64,000 nucleotides of DNA from Niastella populi (GCF_002078015.1 NZ_LWBP01000199.1:186001-250000); one strand, 5' to 3'. Positions 9,176 through 18,445 are shown, counted from the stretch's first letter. Translations and numbers: made by a program. Notes: a model not told the origin generated them from the letters alone.

Positions 9176-9562
9176 TTATACCCATTCATTTTCATGTTTG
9201 CCGGTGCCCAGTTCAATTGACTTGGCGCTCAGCGTAAATGATTCTGTAACGGGGCTATCGTTTGCGCCGTCGAAATTTTCACGATACTCAACGAGGTAAG
9301 CTTCACCGAATTTCAGTTCTTTCAAAGTGGCGTTGTCGTCACGTTTGACGAACACAATGGAGCCGTCTTTACGCTCGAAGTTGTTGGTCATCCACTCGAA
9401 GAAGGTAGTATCGCCTGTAGATTCAACTGTTAGTTGAATCTTGCCGCCACGAGTGATAGATGAAGGACGACCGGTTGCATCGGTTTCCTGTTTCAGTGCG
9501 TAAGAACATGCAAGAACATTCACATCCTTGCCAGCCACTTTAAGTTTTGCCTTAAATGACAT
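9176..9562 (-). CDS. tssD: T6SS tube protein TssD (Hcp), paralogue 2
   Basis: 128 aa from the ATG at 9562 (MSFKAKLKVAGKDVNVLACSYA). The frame extends upstream to 9724, but that part reads like spacer DNA and the family starts at MSF. It shares with the neighbouring copy the MSFxAKL start, the GG-x-I/V-TLVVES/QLTVESTGDT segment, the FEWM/FDWM motif and the SFTLSAKSIELG end. It is expected to form the T6SS inner tube. Its position directly downstream of tssB-tssC and the GC-rich hairpin behind it suggest this is the structural Hcp. The 284 bp between it and tssC hold no other gene and could carry its own promoter, though I see no clear consensus there. Confidence 0.92.
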   Translation of the reverse strand: MSFKAKLKVAGKDVNVLACSYALKQETDATGRPSSITRGGKIQLTVESTGDTTFFEWMTNNFERKDGSIVFVKRDDNATLKELKFGEAYLVEYRENFDGANDSPVTESFTLSAKSIELGTGKHENEWV

Positions 9563-9846
9563 AATTAATGGTTTTGAAATGATTAAAAAATGGTATATAG
9601 ACCTAAATAATAAAAAACGGATCCTGGTGGCAACACATCGGGGCATTGCCATAATACTAATTGCTAATGTGGTATTGATCCCTGGAGTTAAACGGTATTG
9701 CAAAACACTCCTGTTCAGCGTCATTGATATGATGCTGTCAATTGCTACTACAGATGGGTTATCCGTTGAATTTAATCAGGGACGCGGGGGTGCCGTTTGG
9801 GGTGTGATATGGATTTTAAGCGGGTTTTTAGCAGTGTGTGCAAAGA

Positions 9847-11223
9847 CTATTTATCCTGCTCGTATTTGGACGACCATTCAGTTTTATCGGCATCGTCTCC
9901 TTTCTGCCCTTCCAACTTGATCATAAAAGTTTTTGCGGGGAAATACGGTTTCAGATGAATGTCGAGGTAAATGCGGTCTTTTTGATTGGGATCCTGTTCA
10001 AACCGCTTTATAGTAAAGTTTTCAATCAATTTATTGGGACCGGTAATGCCATCGAGAAATTTAACGATCTGGCCATTCAGCTCCTTACGGGTCGATGCGT
10101 TAAAGTTTTCAAAAGCACGACGGTTAAGGAAGTCCATCATAACTTTTGTAACGTAATCAAACACCCGCACAACCGAATAGGTTTGCAAACCCAGGTTGTC
10201 GCCATTGAACAATGTTTTGGCAGAGAATGCCATCACCTTGCCATACTCTTTCACCATGGGAATAAGCCCCAATTTCTCGAGGCTGGCTATTTCGCTTTTC
10301 TTCAGATCGAAACGAACGCCATCCACTTCATTGATGCCGCCGAATTTTTTACCGGCTGTTACCTGTGACATCAGGGTTTGATAGATCTTTCCGGCCAGTG
10401 CTGCAGACGGCGGAACCAGCAGATCGTCTTCTTCATCAATTTCTGCAAAACGCCCGCGGCCTACCAGCCAGTTACAGGCCATGATCACATTGGAGCGATA
10501 AGGATCGCCGCCGGTGAGATTGGCTGCTTCGAACAATTCCATAACATCATCGGGTGAATCAAGGTCTTCGAAATCGGTTACCAGCATCACCTTATTTTCG
10601 TAGGCGATCTTTGCCCATTTCTCTACTACCTTATTGCTGCCGAGATAGCCGGGTAATATCAATATGCTATAGTTATTCCGTAAGTCGAGCCTGTCGTAAT
10701 TATCAACCAGTTCGTTGTGAATTGCGTCGATAAAACGGGTATTGTCGAGGTCGCGGATCTGATCGGGATCAGCATTCATTACCGATACGTTTTTGACCCT
10801 AAGGCTTTCCGTGTTTTTGAAGAAGAGGGCTACCGAGCGGTATGATCTTTCCAATTGTTCGGTTTCTTTAACCGCCGCTTTCAGGTTCTTTTTCAAAACC
10901 TGGCCGGCCTGTTCTGAACGCAGATTACAGGTTTCGATCATTTGTGCGGGATCATCGGAACTTTGCAGTACATCGAGCCAGAGTTTCAATGTTTTTTTAA
11001 GTGCAGTACGTTCTTCTTTTTTACTGCTCTCTTCGAGGAAGATCTTCTTGCGGGCCTTTCTTTCTGGATTTATATTCTGCACGGCATCGATAGCTGATTC
11101 AAGCAGATCAAATCCTCCGAACTTCGCAAGTCCCTGCACACTGTTTTCCAGTTGTTCAGCTGGCTGCAACGCCTCTTTCAGCGCCGCCTCCTGAGAAAGG
11201 GGTTTAATGGATTCAGTACTCAT
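9847..11223 (-). CDS. tssC: T6SS contractile sheath large subunit TssC
   Basis: 458 aa. TssC forms the sheath with TssB; contraction of the sheath drives the Hcp tube out of the cell. The length and the order of conserved blocks fit the Bacteroidota TssC family: the helical N-terminus, ENFTIKRFEQDP, and the C-terminal beta part (IYLDIHLKPYFPAKTFMIKLEGQ). It has no signal peptide and is cytoplasmic. The gene starts 33 bp after tssB, so the two are surely one operon. Confidence 0.93.
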   Translation of the reverse strand: MSTESIKPLSQEAALKEALQPAEQLENSVQGLAKFGGFDLLESAIDAVQNINPERKARKKIFLEESSKKEERTALKKTLKLWLDVLQSSDDPAQMIETCNLRSEQAGQVLKKNLKAAVKETEQLERSYRSVALFFKNTESLRVKNVSVMNADPDQIRDLDNTRFIDAIHNELVDNYDRLDLRNNYSILILPGYLGSNKVVEKWAKIAYENKVMLVTDFEDLDSPDDVMELFEAANLTGGDPYRSNVIMACNWLVGRGRFAEIDEEDDLLVPPSAALAGKIYQTLMSQVTAGKKFGGINEVDGVRFDLKKSEIASLEKLGLIPMVKEYGKVMAFSAKTLFNGDNLGLQTYSVVRVFDYVTKVMMDFLNRRAFENFNASTRKELNGQIVKFLDGITGPNKLIENFTIKRFEQDPNQKDRIYLDIHLKPYFPAKTFMIKLEGQKGDDADKTEWSSKYEQDK

Positions 11224-11256
11224 GATAACGTTTTAATGATAAATGATTAATGGATG

Positions 11257-11709
11257 TTACCTGGCTGATTCAAGTTCCTGTATAAGTGATTGTAAAGCTT
11301 TAATGATACTTTCCTTTGTGTCAGCATTGGCGAGCGCCTGTTTCAGCAGTTTGTTTGTCTTTAGCTGCCTGATGATCTTTTGATACTGCAATTGCTGCAT
11401 GTTCACATCGCCCAGGTATTCGCTTTGTGCAATAATACCTTTTGCGCCAAAATCGGCCAGACCTTTAAAATGAAGGGTTTCGCGGCGTATGGCGCCATCC
11501 TCGGTTTCAAAGGTCATGTCTACCTTAGGTTTGAAGTTTTCAAACACATCGTCAATGCCTGTAAGGCCCTCTACTATCTGAGGTTTAACCGGTGGGTCGT
11601 GCGTGAGTTTTTCTGCGAGCAATACTCGATTTTGTGGAATGTCTGCAAAGGCTTCGAAGGCATCCGTTTTTACTTCCGTGCCGCCTATTCCGTAAGGCTG
11701 AATGCTCAT
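11257..11709 (-). CDS. tssB: T6SS contractile sheath small subunit TssB
   Basis: 150 aa, MSIQPYGIGGTEVKTDAFE. TssB pairs with TssC to build the contractile sheath. The conserved core FENFKPKVDMTFETEDG and the segment LHFKGLADFGAKGI are typical of TssB, and the C-terminus is a long helix (LQYQKIIRQLKTNKLLKQAL). It is the first gene of the tssB-tssC-tssD unit, preceded by 417 bp without a gene that probably holds the promoter. Confidence 0.93.
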   Translation of the reverse strand: MSIQPYGIGGTEVKTDAFEAFADIPQNRVLLAEKLTHDPPVKPQIVEGLTGIDDVFENFKPKVDMTFETEDGAIRRETLHFKGLADFGAKGIIAQSEYLGDVNMQQLQYQKIIRQLKTNKLLKQALANADTKESIIKALQSLIQELESAR

Positions 11710-12126
11710 GATAGATATTTTTGGTTTTCAGAATAAGTCCTGCTCTCTGTAACGAGTAATCGAATATAATTTACGAATAAAATGGTTTGACGGATTGGAT
11801 ATCAGACAAAAAATCAAAAAAGGATTTGGCAAATTTCATTCCCAAAAAACAATGAATCAACATTAATGATCAAAAATCCCCAGTAACCCTTTCGTAAAAC
11901 CACTCGTTGAACTCATTTTCTATCTGCCGGTAACAATGCAAAATAAATTTGCATATTTACGTTAGACCGTATGACAATTCATATAAAGTTAATGTTGCAT
12001 TCTGTTGATAATTTGAGAGGGGGCATTACAGTTAGTTATTCACATTTTCATCGACACCATATCTTCACGCACTTTCCGTTGGTACATGTGTTAACTATGT
12101 TCAGGATATTTTCATACCCACTCACC
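11710..12126. other. Gene-free spacer between tssH and tssB
   Basis: 417 bp between the end of tssH and the start of tssB. It is AT-rich with A/T runs around 11805-11850. A small open frame near 11971-12174 overlaps the tssH end and looks random. This is the likely promoter region of the tssB-C-D unit, but I could not find a clean TTTG / TAnnTTTG pair on the minus strand. Confidence 0.5.
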
Positions 12127-14598
12127 TTAATTGCCCCATACAAATTCACCGTTCGCATCTACATCCAATGTTAAGGCAGTTGCGCCGTTTACGCCTGCTT
12201 CGCCGCTGATGATCTTGCGCGATAAAGGCCGCCGCAGGTTATTCCTGATAACACCCGCCAATGGCCTTGCTCCATATTGTGGTGCAAAGCCCAGCGTTGC
12301 TAATAACTTTTTAGCACTATCGGTGAGCTGCAGGGTAATACCCTGTTTATCGAGCGAACCGTACAGGCTGCGCAATTGAATATTAAGTATGCGTTCCACC
12401 ATGTCGTTCGTCATGGGGGCGAACGGACAGATCTCCGTTAACCTTCCCAGGAACTCGGGCCTGAAATTGCTGCTCATGATCTCCATCAATTGTGTTGAAG
12501 TAGGCACCTGTTGTTTACTAAAGGAGTCAACTACAAACTGGCTGCCGATGTTGGAGGTGAAAATGATGAGCGCATTGGAGAAATCTCCCTCCTTTCCCAG
12601 TTTATCGTGCAGTTTGCCTTCATCCATGATCTGTAGAAAGATATCGAACACCGACTGATGCGCTTTTTCAATTTCATCGAACAGCACAACCGAATATGGC
12701 TGCTGCCTGATCTTGTTGATCAGTAATCCGCCTTCTTCATACCCTACATAACCCGGAGGCGCACCGTATAATAAAGCGGCCGAATGTTCTTCCTTGAACT
12801 CCGACATATCGAAGCGGATCATAGAGGCTTCATCCTGGAAAAGAAAATCGGCCAGCGCTTTGGCCAGTTCCGTTTTACCCGTACCCGTAGGCCCCAGGAA
12901 GAAAAACGAACCAATGGGTTGACCAGGTTTTCCAAGACCCGCCCTTGATTCAAGTATCGCTTCACTAACAGACCGGATGGCATGGTCCTGCCCTATTACC
13001 CTTTGTTTCAGCATCTCTTCCATTTTCAACAGGCGCTCTTTTTCCTGCGCCTGTACCTTGCCAATAGGAATGCCTGTTTTATGGGCAACGATGGCTGCTA
13101 CATCCGACTGGCTGAGCGTTTGCCGGTCATCAGCCGCCATTGTGGATAATGCGTCATATGCCGCGTTTAAATAACCGATGAGCGCTTTCGTTTCGCTCAT
13201 TTGCATGGGGTCGGCTTCCGATCGTACTGCCGCCCATAAGATGGGACTGACCTTGTTCCGCAACTGGCTGTAATGCCATTTCCAGTCTTCTTCCGTATGT
13301 TTCCCTTCTTCATTTTTCATTTCATCATATGCGGCCTTCATTTCCGTCACTACCTGCATACCGGTATCTCTCGCAAGCCGCAGGGCTGCCATGGAATGAT
13401 CGGCCAGGTCAATGGCGGCATCGGGCAGGCGGCGGTCTTTTACATATCGTTTGGCAAGGCGAATAGCATCCTGCAGGGTTTCATTATCTACCTCAATAGC
13501 ATGGTGTTTGCTGTAATGCGGCATGATCATTTGCATCATGCGGAAGGTAGTGGCCACATCCGGCTCTTCTACCTGTATCACATCGAAGCGCCGTGCAAAC
13601 GCTTCATCTTTTTCAATATGTTTACGGTATTCTTCGAGCGTGGTGGCGCCTATAACGGTGAGTTCACCACGCGCCAGTTCCGGTTTCAACAGGTTGGCTG
13701 CCCCGGCCATGGCGCCCTGTTTATCCATCAGCACATGCATTTCATCGATGAACAGGATGGCTTTATCAAATTGCTTTATTTCCTGTATGATATTCTTTAA
13801 CCGCTCCTCCACTTCGCCTTTATACGAAGCGCCGGCGGCCAGTGCGCCATTATCGAGTTCAAATACCTGTGCGGTTGCCAGGAAGCGCGGTACTTTCTTT
13901 TCTTCTATAGCCAGTGTAAACCCGTCAACCAGGGCCGACTTCCCAACACCGGGCTCACCAATGATGAGCACATTGGGTTTCGACCGGCGGCCAAGGATCT
14001 CCGCCATCGCCCTTATTTCCTTATCGCGGCCGGTGACAGGATCTATTTTACCGGCTTTTGCTCTTGCATTCTTATGAGTACAGTATTTCAACAAAGCCTG
14101 GCTGCCGCCCTGCTTTGGCGCACCATTGCTATTCCCGGTAATGTTATTTAAGGTGGTTTCTGCTACGCTTTGCTGCAGCAGTTCATGCCGCTGAACGGGA
14201 AAGGTTTTCAACTGCTCATAACTGAACCCAACACCGGGTGTACTCAATGCTGCCAGTACATGCACTGCCTCCAGTTCATCGCTGCCGCTTATAACCCGTA
14301 TGGTATCGGCTTCTTCCATCACGGCTTTTACCGGTTCATCGGCTGTGAGCGTATCATCGAGGCGGGTGGCTTTGGGTAATGTTTCCATCCGTACATCGGC
14401 CCACTCTTCCAGGTAATAAATGTCTTTGTCAAGTTGCTTCAACAGGGTTTGCAGTCCCGCATCTTTATGTAGTAATGCTTTTAATAAGTGAGGCGGTGCT
14501 ATATGCGGATGCATATTTTCCCGGGCAATAGCCTGCGCTATGTGGTTCATTCGCTTGAACGAGTCGGATATGGTGGCGCCTAAAAGTTGGTCAGTCAT
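12127..14598 (-). CDS. tssH: T6SS sheath-recycling AAA+ ATPase TssH (ClpV)
   Basis: 823 aa. ClpV disassembles contracted TssB/C sheaths with ATP so that the system can fire again. Residues about 1-150 are the Clp N domain. The first AAA+ module has Walker A GEPGVGKS at 214-221 and Walker B ILFIDEMHVL. A coiled-coil middle region follows, then a second AAA+ module with GPTGTGKT at about 567-574 and VVLFDEIEKAH, and finally a ClpB_D2-small domain. It is shorter than ClpB (about 860-870 aa), mostly in the middle domain, which fits ClpV. The genomic place among tss genes separates it from the housekeeping ClpB. Confidence 0.95.
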   Translation of the reverse strand: MTDQLLGATISDSFKRMNHIAQAIARENMHPHIAPPHLLKALLHKDAGLQTLLKQLDKDIYYLEEWADVRMETLPKATRLDDTLTADEPVKAVMEEADTIRVISGSDELEAVHVLAALSTPGVGFSYEQLKTFPVQRHELLQQSVAETTLNNITGNSNGAPKQGGSQALLKYCTHKNARAKAGKIDPVTGRDKEIRAMAEILGRRSKPNVLIIGEPGVGKSALVDGFTLAIEEKKVPRFLATAQVFELDNGALAAGASYKGEVEERLKNIIQEIKQFDKAILFIDEMHVLMDKQGAMAGAANLLKPELARGELTVIGATTLEEYRKHIEKDEAFARRFDVIQVEEPDVATTFRMMQMIMPHYSKHHAIEVDNETLQDAIRLAKRYVKDRRLPDAAIDLADHSMAALRLARDTGMQVVTEMKAAYDEMKNEEGKHTEEDWKWHYSQLRNKVSPILWAAVRSEADPMQMSETKALIGYLNAAYDALSTMAADDRQTLSQSDVAAIVAHKTGIPIGKVQAQEKERLLKMEEMLKQRVIGQDHAIRSVSEAILESRAGLGKPGQPIGSFFFLGPTGTGKTELAKALADFLFQDEASMIRFDMSEFKEEHSAALLYGAPPGYVGYEEGGLLINKIRQQPYSVVLFDEIEKAHQSVFDIFLQIMDEGKLHDKLGKEGDFSNALIIFTSNIGSQFVVDSFSKQQVPTSTQLMEIMSSNFRPEFLGRLTEICPFAPMTNDMVERILNIQLRSLYGSLDKQGITLQLTDSAKKLLATLGFAPQYGARPLAGVIRNNLRRPLSRKIISGEAGVNGATALTLDVDANGEFVWGN

Positions 14599-14624
14599 TA
14601 TTATTTATTGAAATTAACTATTAT

Positions 14625-14741
14625 TGATTTCTGATTTCGAGATTTAGTGATTTCGTGATTTACTTTAATGCCAGGTTTGCTATGAATGTATGTCTATGTA
14701 TTTCCAAATCTCAAAATCTAAAAATCCCGACATCTCAAAAT
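14625..14741. repeat. Inverted low-complexity spacer repeat ('gattt' word)
   Basis: The left arm at 14625-14662 (reiterated gattt-ctgattt-cgagattt) is the approximate reverse complement of the right arm at 14704-14741 (aaatctcaaaatctaaaaa). The TGA stop of the PKD gene (14735-14737) lies inside the right arm. The same word family recurs at about 22450-22530, 23264-23325 and 35770-35870. Confidence 0.6.
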
Positions 14742-15781
14742 ATACCCAGGAACCCCTGTTTCATTTTAAGACTTACATTCAACCCGATCAAACAATTGGT
14801 TTCACTGCTCTTTATTTGCTGCACGTTCAGTTGTTTGATCTTTTTGTCTGCCTTGATGGAGCTGAGCTTATTACAGAACTGGGTAAAAGTTATTTCCGTT
14901 CCATTCAAACTAACAGGCACATTCAGGTTATTACAGAAGTACGGACCAAAATTCTCTGCCGTCAGGTAATTATTCACTACGCCCCGCAGCTTGCTTTCCA
15001 GTTCCTGTTTGCTGATGGTTACACCCTGTGGTTTGGCCGGTTCCGCAACGGCAGGCTGCGGGTGGCTTTGTTCTTCAAGAGTTGGGCTTTGCGGTTTGGC
15101 CGGCACTACGATAAAGGCCGGTTGCTGGCGGGCCGGTACACGCGCATTCGACCTGGAAGGCGCCACGGTTTTATCGTTCACATACACTTTACATACACCC
15201 AGTTGTTTGGGATCGCCGTTAAGCACCAGTGAGATCGTTTTCAAACCGGGCGTTTTGTATACATAACTGGCGGTTGACGATGTGGCGTCTATACTGGCTG
15301 TTTCGCCAAAACGCCACTCCCAGCTATGAGCGCCGGCGGTTGTATCCTGGAAAGTTACCGTTTTGCCTACCTCGGCCACCTGCGGACAAACGAACCGTGG
15401 CATCAGCATGGGATTGTCGAGCCTGGGCGCTTTGGTAATGTAAATGGTCTTATACTCGGTGCATTTGCCGTTCACCGTTAAGGCTACGGTATATTCGCCC
15501 GGCTGGTTATAGGCATGCACTACCGAACTGATGTTTGTCTGGCTGCTTTCATTATCGCCAAAATCCCACTCGAAGTCTTTTGAATAAAGCGCGTCCGTTT
15601 CGAACCGGATGGGCTCATCGGTGCGAAAGAAATTTGCTTTTGCCTTTATATGAAAATCGAAACAATGTTCGTAATTCTTGTATTTGAACCCGGTTATCAC
15701 CAGGCCCAGCAAAGCCGTAATGATCATGGCGAGAATGACCTTTTCGTCAATATAAGCCAGCGGTAATTTTTTATTTTCCAT
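14735..15781 (-). CDS. PKD-domain inner-membrane protein, probable T6SS-iii membrane-complex component (TssP-like)
   Basis: 348 aa. A short cytoplasmic start is followed by one membrane helix at about 14-31 (VILAMIITALLGLVITGF). Two PKD-type beta domains lie in the periplasm: about 45-117 (WDFGDN at 72-77, YNQPGEYTVALTV) and about 128-205 (WEWRFGE). A Pro-rich linker spans about 206-255, and a C-terminal domain of about 90 aa completes it. T6SS-iii uses TssN, TssO, TssP, TssQ and TssR in place of TssJLM. This gene lies between tssH and tssO and has the topology expected of a periplasm-spanning part. I call it TssP-like by position and architecture, without certainty about the family. Confidence 0.75.
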   Translation of the reverse strand: MENKKLPLAYIDEKVILAMIITALLGLVITGFKYKNYEHCFDFHIKAKANFFRTDEPIRFETDALYSKDFEWDFGDNESSQTNISSVVHAYNQPGEYTVALTVNGKCTEYKTIYITKAPRLDNPMLMPRFVCPQVAEVGKTVTFQDTTAGAHSWEWRFGETASIDATSSTASYVYKTPGLKTISLVLNGDPKQLGVCKVYVNDKTVAPSRSNARVPARQQPAFIVVPAKPQSPTLEEQSHPQPAVAEPAKPQGVTISKQELESKLRGVVNNYLTAENFGPYFCNNLNVPVSLNGTEITFTQFCNKLSSIKADKKIKQLNVQQIKSSETNCLIGLNVSLKMKQGFLGIF

Positions 15782-15945
15782 AATTTTACTTTTGCATACA
15801 CGTTTATGGCAGTCGTGAAACGTGAAACGGTCCCGCCTGACGCGGAATGAAAGGCTCGCTGGTTGTAAGATTAATTTACGACCCTTGCACTATCCGAAAT
15901 GTTTGCCGATTGCCGTACTCATTGTAAACTGTATTTAGAAATACT

Positions 15946-16581
15946 ATGAAACGATTATCTTTTTTATCATATGGTTTTGGTTTTTTTCTGTTGATGCTGG
16001 CATCGTGCTCGGGCTCGCGTAAAACTACCAACCAGTACGAAACCATTGTAGTGAAACCTGCCGATCCGGCGCCCAATGCCAGGGCTGAAACGAAACTGAT
16101 GGCCAAATACGCGGCCTGGTTAAAAGTGTCGCCCGACAGCCTTTCCAATGTGGTGCTGTACGCCTTTATCGACAAGTGGCTGAAAACCCCTTACAAATAC
16201 GGCGGTATCGATGAAAAGGGGATCGACTGTTCGGGCTTTATCCAACGCCTTTTGAATGATGTGTACAACATTCAGGTGCCCCGCACATCGGCGCAACAGT
16301 TCTTTACAAAAAATGTGGAGGCGTTCCATGATAAAACTTATTTTTCTGAAGGCGACCTGGTTTTCTTTTGCACAGTGCCCGGCAATCCCATTTCTCACGT
16401 TGGCATGTATCTGAAGAACCGGTATTTCATCAATGCTTCCACTTCCAGCGGCGTAAGCCTTGCCAACCTCGATGATCCTTACTGGAAGAAACGTTTTGTG
16501 GCTGCCGGCCGGGTTCGTATAGTGAACAAACCTGCGGCCACTAATAAGAATCAACATCAAACAAAGAGCGCCAGACAATAG
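15946..16581 (+). CDS. NlpC/P60 peptidoglycan hydrolase lipoprotein inside the T6SS cluster
   Basis: 211 aa. A signal peptide ends in a lipobox (LASC, Cys21), so the protein is a lipoprotein. The NlpC/P60 domain covers about 65-195, with catalytic Cys95 in GIDCSGF, His151 in PISHVGMYL and a likely third residue Asn163 in FINAS. Family members cleave the D-Glu/diamino-acid bond in peptidoglycan stem peptides. It is the only plus-strand gene within the T6SS locus, convergent with tssO and divergent from the PKD gene. It could open the wall for the T6SS membrane complex, replace a missing lipoprotein such as TssQ, or be unrelated. Its TAG stop lies inside the adjacent repeat. Confidence 0.85.
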   Translation: MKRLSFLSYGFGFFLLMLASCSGSRKTTNQYETIVVKPADPAPNARAETKLMAKYAAWLKVSPDSLSNVVLYAFIDKWLKTPYKYGGIDEKGIDCSGFIQRLLNDVYNIQVPRTSAQQFFTKNVEAFHDKTYFSEGDLVFFCTVPGNPISHVGMYLKNRYFINASTSSGVSLANLDDPYWKKRFVAAGRVRIVNKPAATNKNQHQTKSARQ

Positions 16582-16682
16582 GCAATGGCAAATAAGCAAT
16601 AGGCAAATTGGAAGCTCGCGAATAATTGTAAAGTCTGAAGTCCGGCAACCCTTGCCAATAGGCAATTGCATATTGCCTATTG
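16577..16682. repeat. Inverted 'ggcaatag' spacer repeat between convergent genes
   Basis: Left arm from 16577 (aataggcaatggcaaataagc); right part contains a perfect 10-bp hairpin, caataggcaa at 16656-16665 with ttgcctattg at 16673-16682. Between the arms is agctcgcg, the core seen in other spacer repeats of this window. The left arm supplies the nlpC-type stop (TAG 16579-16581) and the right arm ends 2 bp before the tssO stop. Confidence 0.65.
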
Positions 16683-16684
16683 AC

Positions 16685-17206
16685 TTAAAACCCGGCTGCA
16701 TTACTTGCTCTTCTCAACAGGTCGATATCACGGCGGGCCTGATCAAGATCGCGCTGGGTTTGTTCATACTTCGATTTATAATCATCCAGCTGTTTGGGTA
16801 AATCGCCCATACTTACCACTTTATTGGTAGCATCCTGGTAACGCAGGTACAGGTCGAGCACATTTTTATTCATCCTGCTGTACATACTGCTGTCCTTGTA
16901 TTGCAGGTCAGTGAGCTCTCGCAGTTTGGCCGCTATCTGCTGGTTCAGGTACATGCTGTTAACGCCCGGTTGCTTCAGCGAATCGATCAGCACTTTTGCC
17001 TGGTCCATGCTGGTAACAAATCTTTCCTGCGCAATACTCTGATTGCGGTAACGGGTCACCTGCTCGCGCAGTACATCATTCTCTTTGAAAGGAATGCGCA
17101 TATCGAAATAAATAGCTCCTACAATGAGCCAGACGGATATAATGAAAAAGAACAAAAACTTCAAAAATGCACGGTTCCTTTCCCTGTGGTTTAATACGGT
17201 TGGCAT
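16685..17206 (-). CDS. tssO: T6SS-iii membrane-complex protein TssO
   Basis: 173 aa. A short basic N-terminus precedes a single membrane helix at about 14-34 (AFLKFLFFFIISVWLIVGAI), followed by a long helical, coiled-coil-prone periplasmic part with a C-terminal EQTQRDLDQARRDIDLLRR. TssO is one of the proteins that anchor T6SS-iii in the envelope in place of TssJLM. It sits 30 bp downstream of tssK in the same direction. Length and topology match the TssO family; the sequence itself is low in distinctive motifs. Confidence 0.85.
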   Translation of the reverse strand: MPTVLNHRERNRAFLKFLFFFIISVWLIVGAIYFDMRIPFKENDVLREQVTRYRNQSIAQERFVTSMDQAKVLIDSLKQPGVNSMYLNQQIAAKLRELTDLQYKDSSMYSRMNKNVLDLYLRYQDATNKVVSMGDLPKQLDDYKSKYEQTQRDLDQARRDIDLLRRASNAAGF

Positions 17207-17236
17207 TTTCTATTGGTTTAAATATTGTTTCGGTTA

Positions 17237-18418
17237 TTAATCTGCAAGAAAACTTCTTCTTTTCTTTACCGGCGTTGCTTCGGTTTGCGGTACCAGCACC
17301 TGTTCTTTTACGAATATGCCGCTCTCCTTTTTCTTTCCAATGTATTCGAGTCGTGCAAGGCTGGCGAACAGCAAAGAAATGATCTGGGTGAACCGCAATA
17401 CCTTATCAAGCGCATCATTGATGTCTAAATGATTGTATTGATAGCTGCATAGCGTGGTAATGGCCGATTCCAGTTCGCCCTGGCTTACGCCGCACCATTC
17501 GGTACAATAGCTGATCAGTTCATCTTTGCTGGTGCCGGTATAAAAATCAATGGTGTTCTTTATCAGCCGGGCCATACCGGTTACCGCGGTGATCATAAAC
17601 ACGGGCGGCTGATAGATATAGGCCAGTTTGAAATTGCTGTTCTGGGTTGCCGTGAACAGGCTCAGGTTCTCGCATATTTTGTAAATAGCATCGGCCAGCT
17701 CGTTCTGCTGTTTTTTCTGTAAGATCTTTTGAATGATCTGCAGGGCGTATAATTCCATTTGTCCAAAGAACTGCTCCAGGCCGGCGTGTACTTCCAGCAA
17801 TTCAAAATGGCTGTTCACGGCCGTACAGGGCGGAATGTAGTTATCGACCAACCTTACTACCTGGTCATCGATCGTCACCTTCCCTACCGGCACCTGGAAT
17901 TCGCCCAGCGAAACAGCGCTGGTTTCCTGTGCAGGCAACAATGTGAGATGATATACAGGCATGGTGAACGGCATGCGTGGCGGCGTTTCTTTTGGGTCGG
18001 CTGTTCCAAACGGTACGCGCTCATACGGGTCAACGCTTAACACCACATAGTAACTGGCCGAGCGGTCTTTCAGTTCACTGAATGGCACCTGTAAACCCGG
18101 TATACCGGCCGACAACTGCTGACCGGTCAATGAAGTATCGGTATCGAACTCCATTACATAACCGCCGCGGGAAATTGCCCGGCAGCGTTGTATGCGCAGG
18201 TGTACGGTTTGTTCATTATCTAACGACAAAAATAATTTGGCAGAGGTATGATGCCGGTCGATCACAGGCAGCAACCCATAATTGTGTTCGTTCAGAAAAC
18301 TGCTTACGGTATGGGCCTGGCGGTAAGTGAATGCATTGTCCTGGGCAATAAAATGTGTTTTATTGATCTTCATTCCATCAACCCAATTCACCGGTAAATA
18401 TTCACGACTTGACTGCAT
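17237..18418 (-). CDS. tssK: T6SS baseplate protein TssK
   Basis: 393 aa, beginning MQSSREYLPVNWVDGMKINK. TssK trimers link the baseplate wedges to the membrane complex. The N-terminal pattern VNWVDGMKINKTHFIAQDNA is the Bacteroidota counterpart of the proteobacterial TssK start (W-x-G/E-GM-x-L-x-P-x-H-F). A beta-rich shell domain covers about 40-200, and helical middle and C-terminal domains cover about 200-390, the latter expected to bind the membrane complex. It lies 27 bp downstream of tssN and 30 bp upstream of tssO, a tight operon. Confidence 0.93.
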   Translation of the reverse strand: MQSSREYLPVNWVDGMKINKTHFIAQDNAFTYRQAHTVSSFLNEHNYGLLPVIDRHHTSAKLFLSLDNEQTVHLRIQRCRAISRGGYVMEFDTDTSLTGQQLSAGIPGLQVPFSELKDRSASYYVVLSVDPYERVPFGTADPKETPPRMPFTMPVYHLTLLPAQETSAVSLGEFQVPVGKVTIDDQVVRLVDNYIPPCTAVNSHFELLEVHAGLEQFFGQMELYALQIIQKILQKKQQNELADAIYKICENLSLFTATQNSNFKLAYIYQPPVFMITAVTGMARLIKNTIDFYTGTSKDELISYCTEWCGVSQGELESAITTLCSYQYNHLDINDALDKVLRFTQIISLLFASLARLEYIGKKKESGIFVKEQVLVPQTEATPVKKRRSFLAD

Positions 18419-18445
18419 GCTTAATTATTTTATTTGGTTCTAATC

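Noticed and set aside
11971-12174. 67-codon plus-strand frame between tssH and tssB, preceded by taaatttg
   Set aside because: It overlaps the tssH 3' end and its composition is His/Phe-rich without any family resemblance; the promoter-like box is likely chance in AT-rich DNA.
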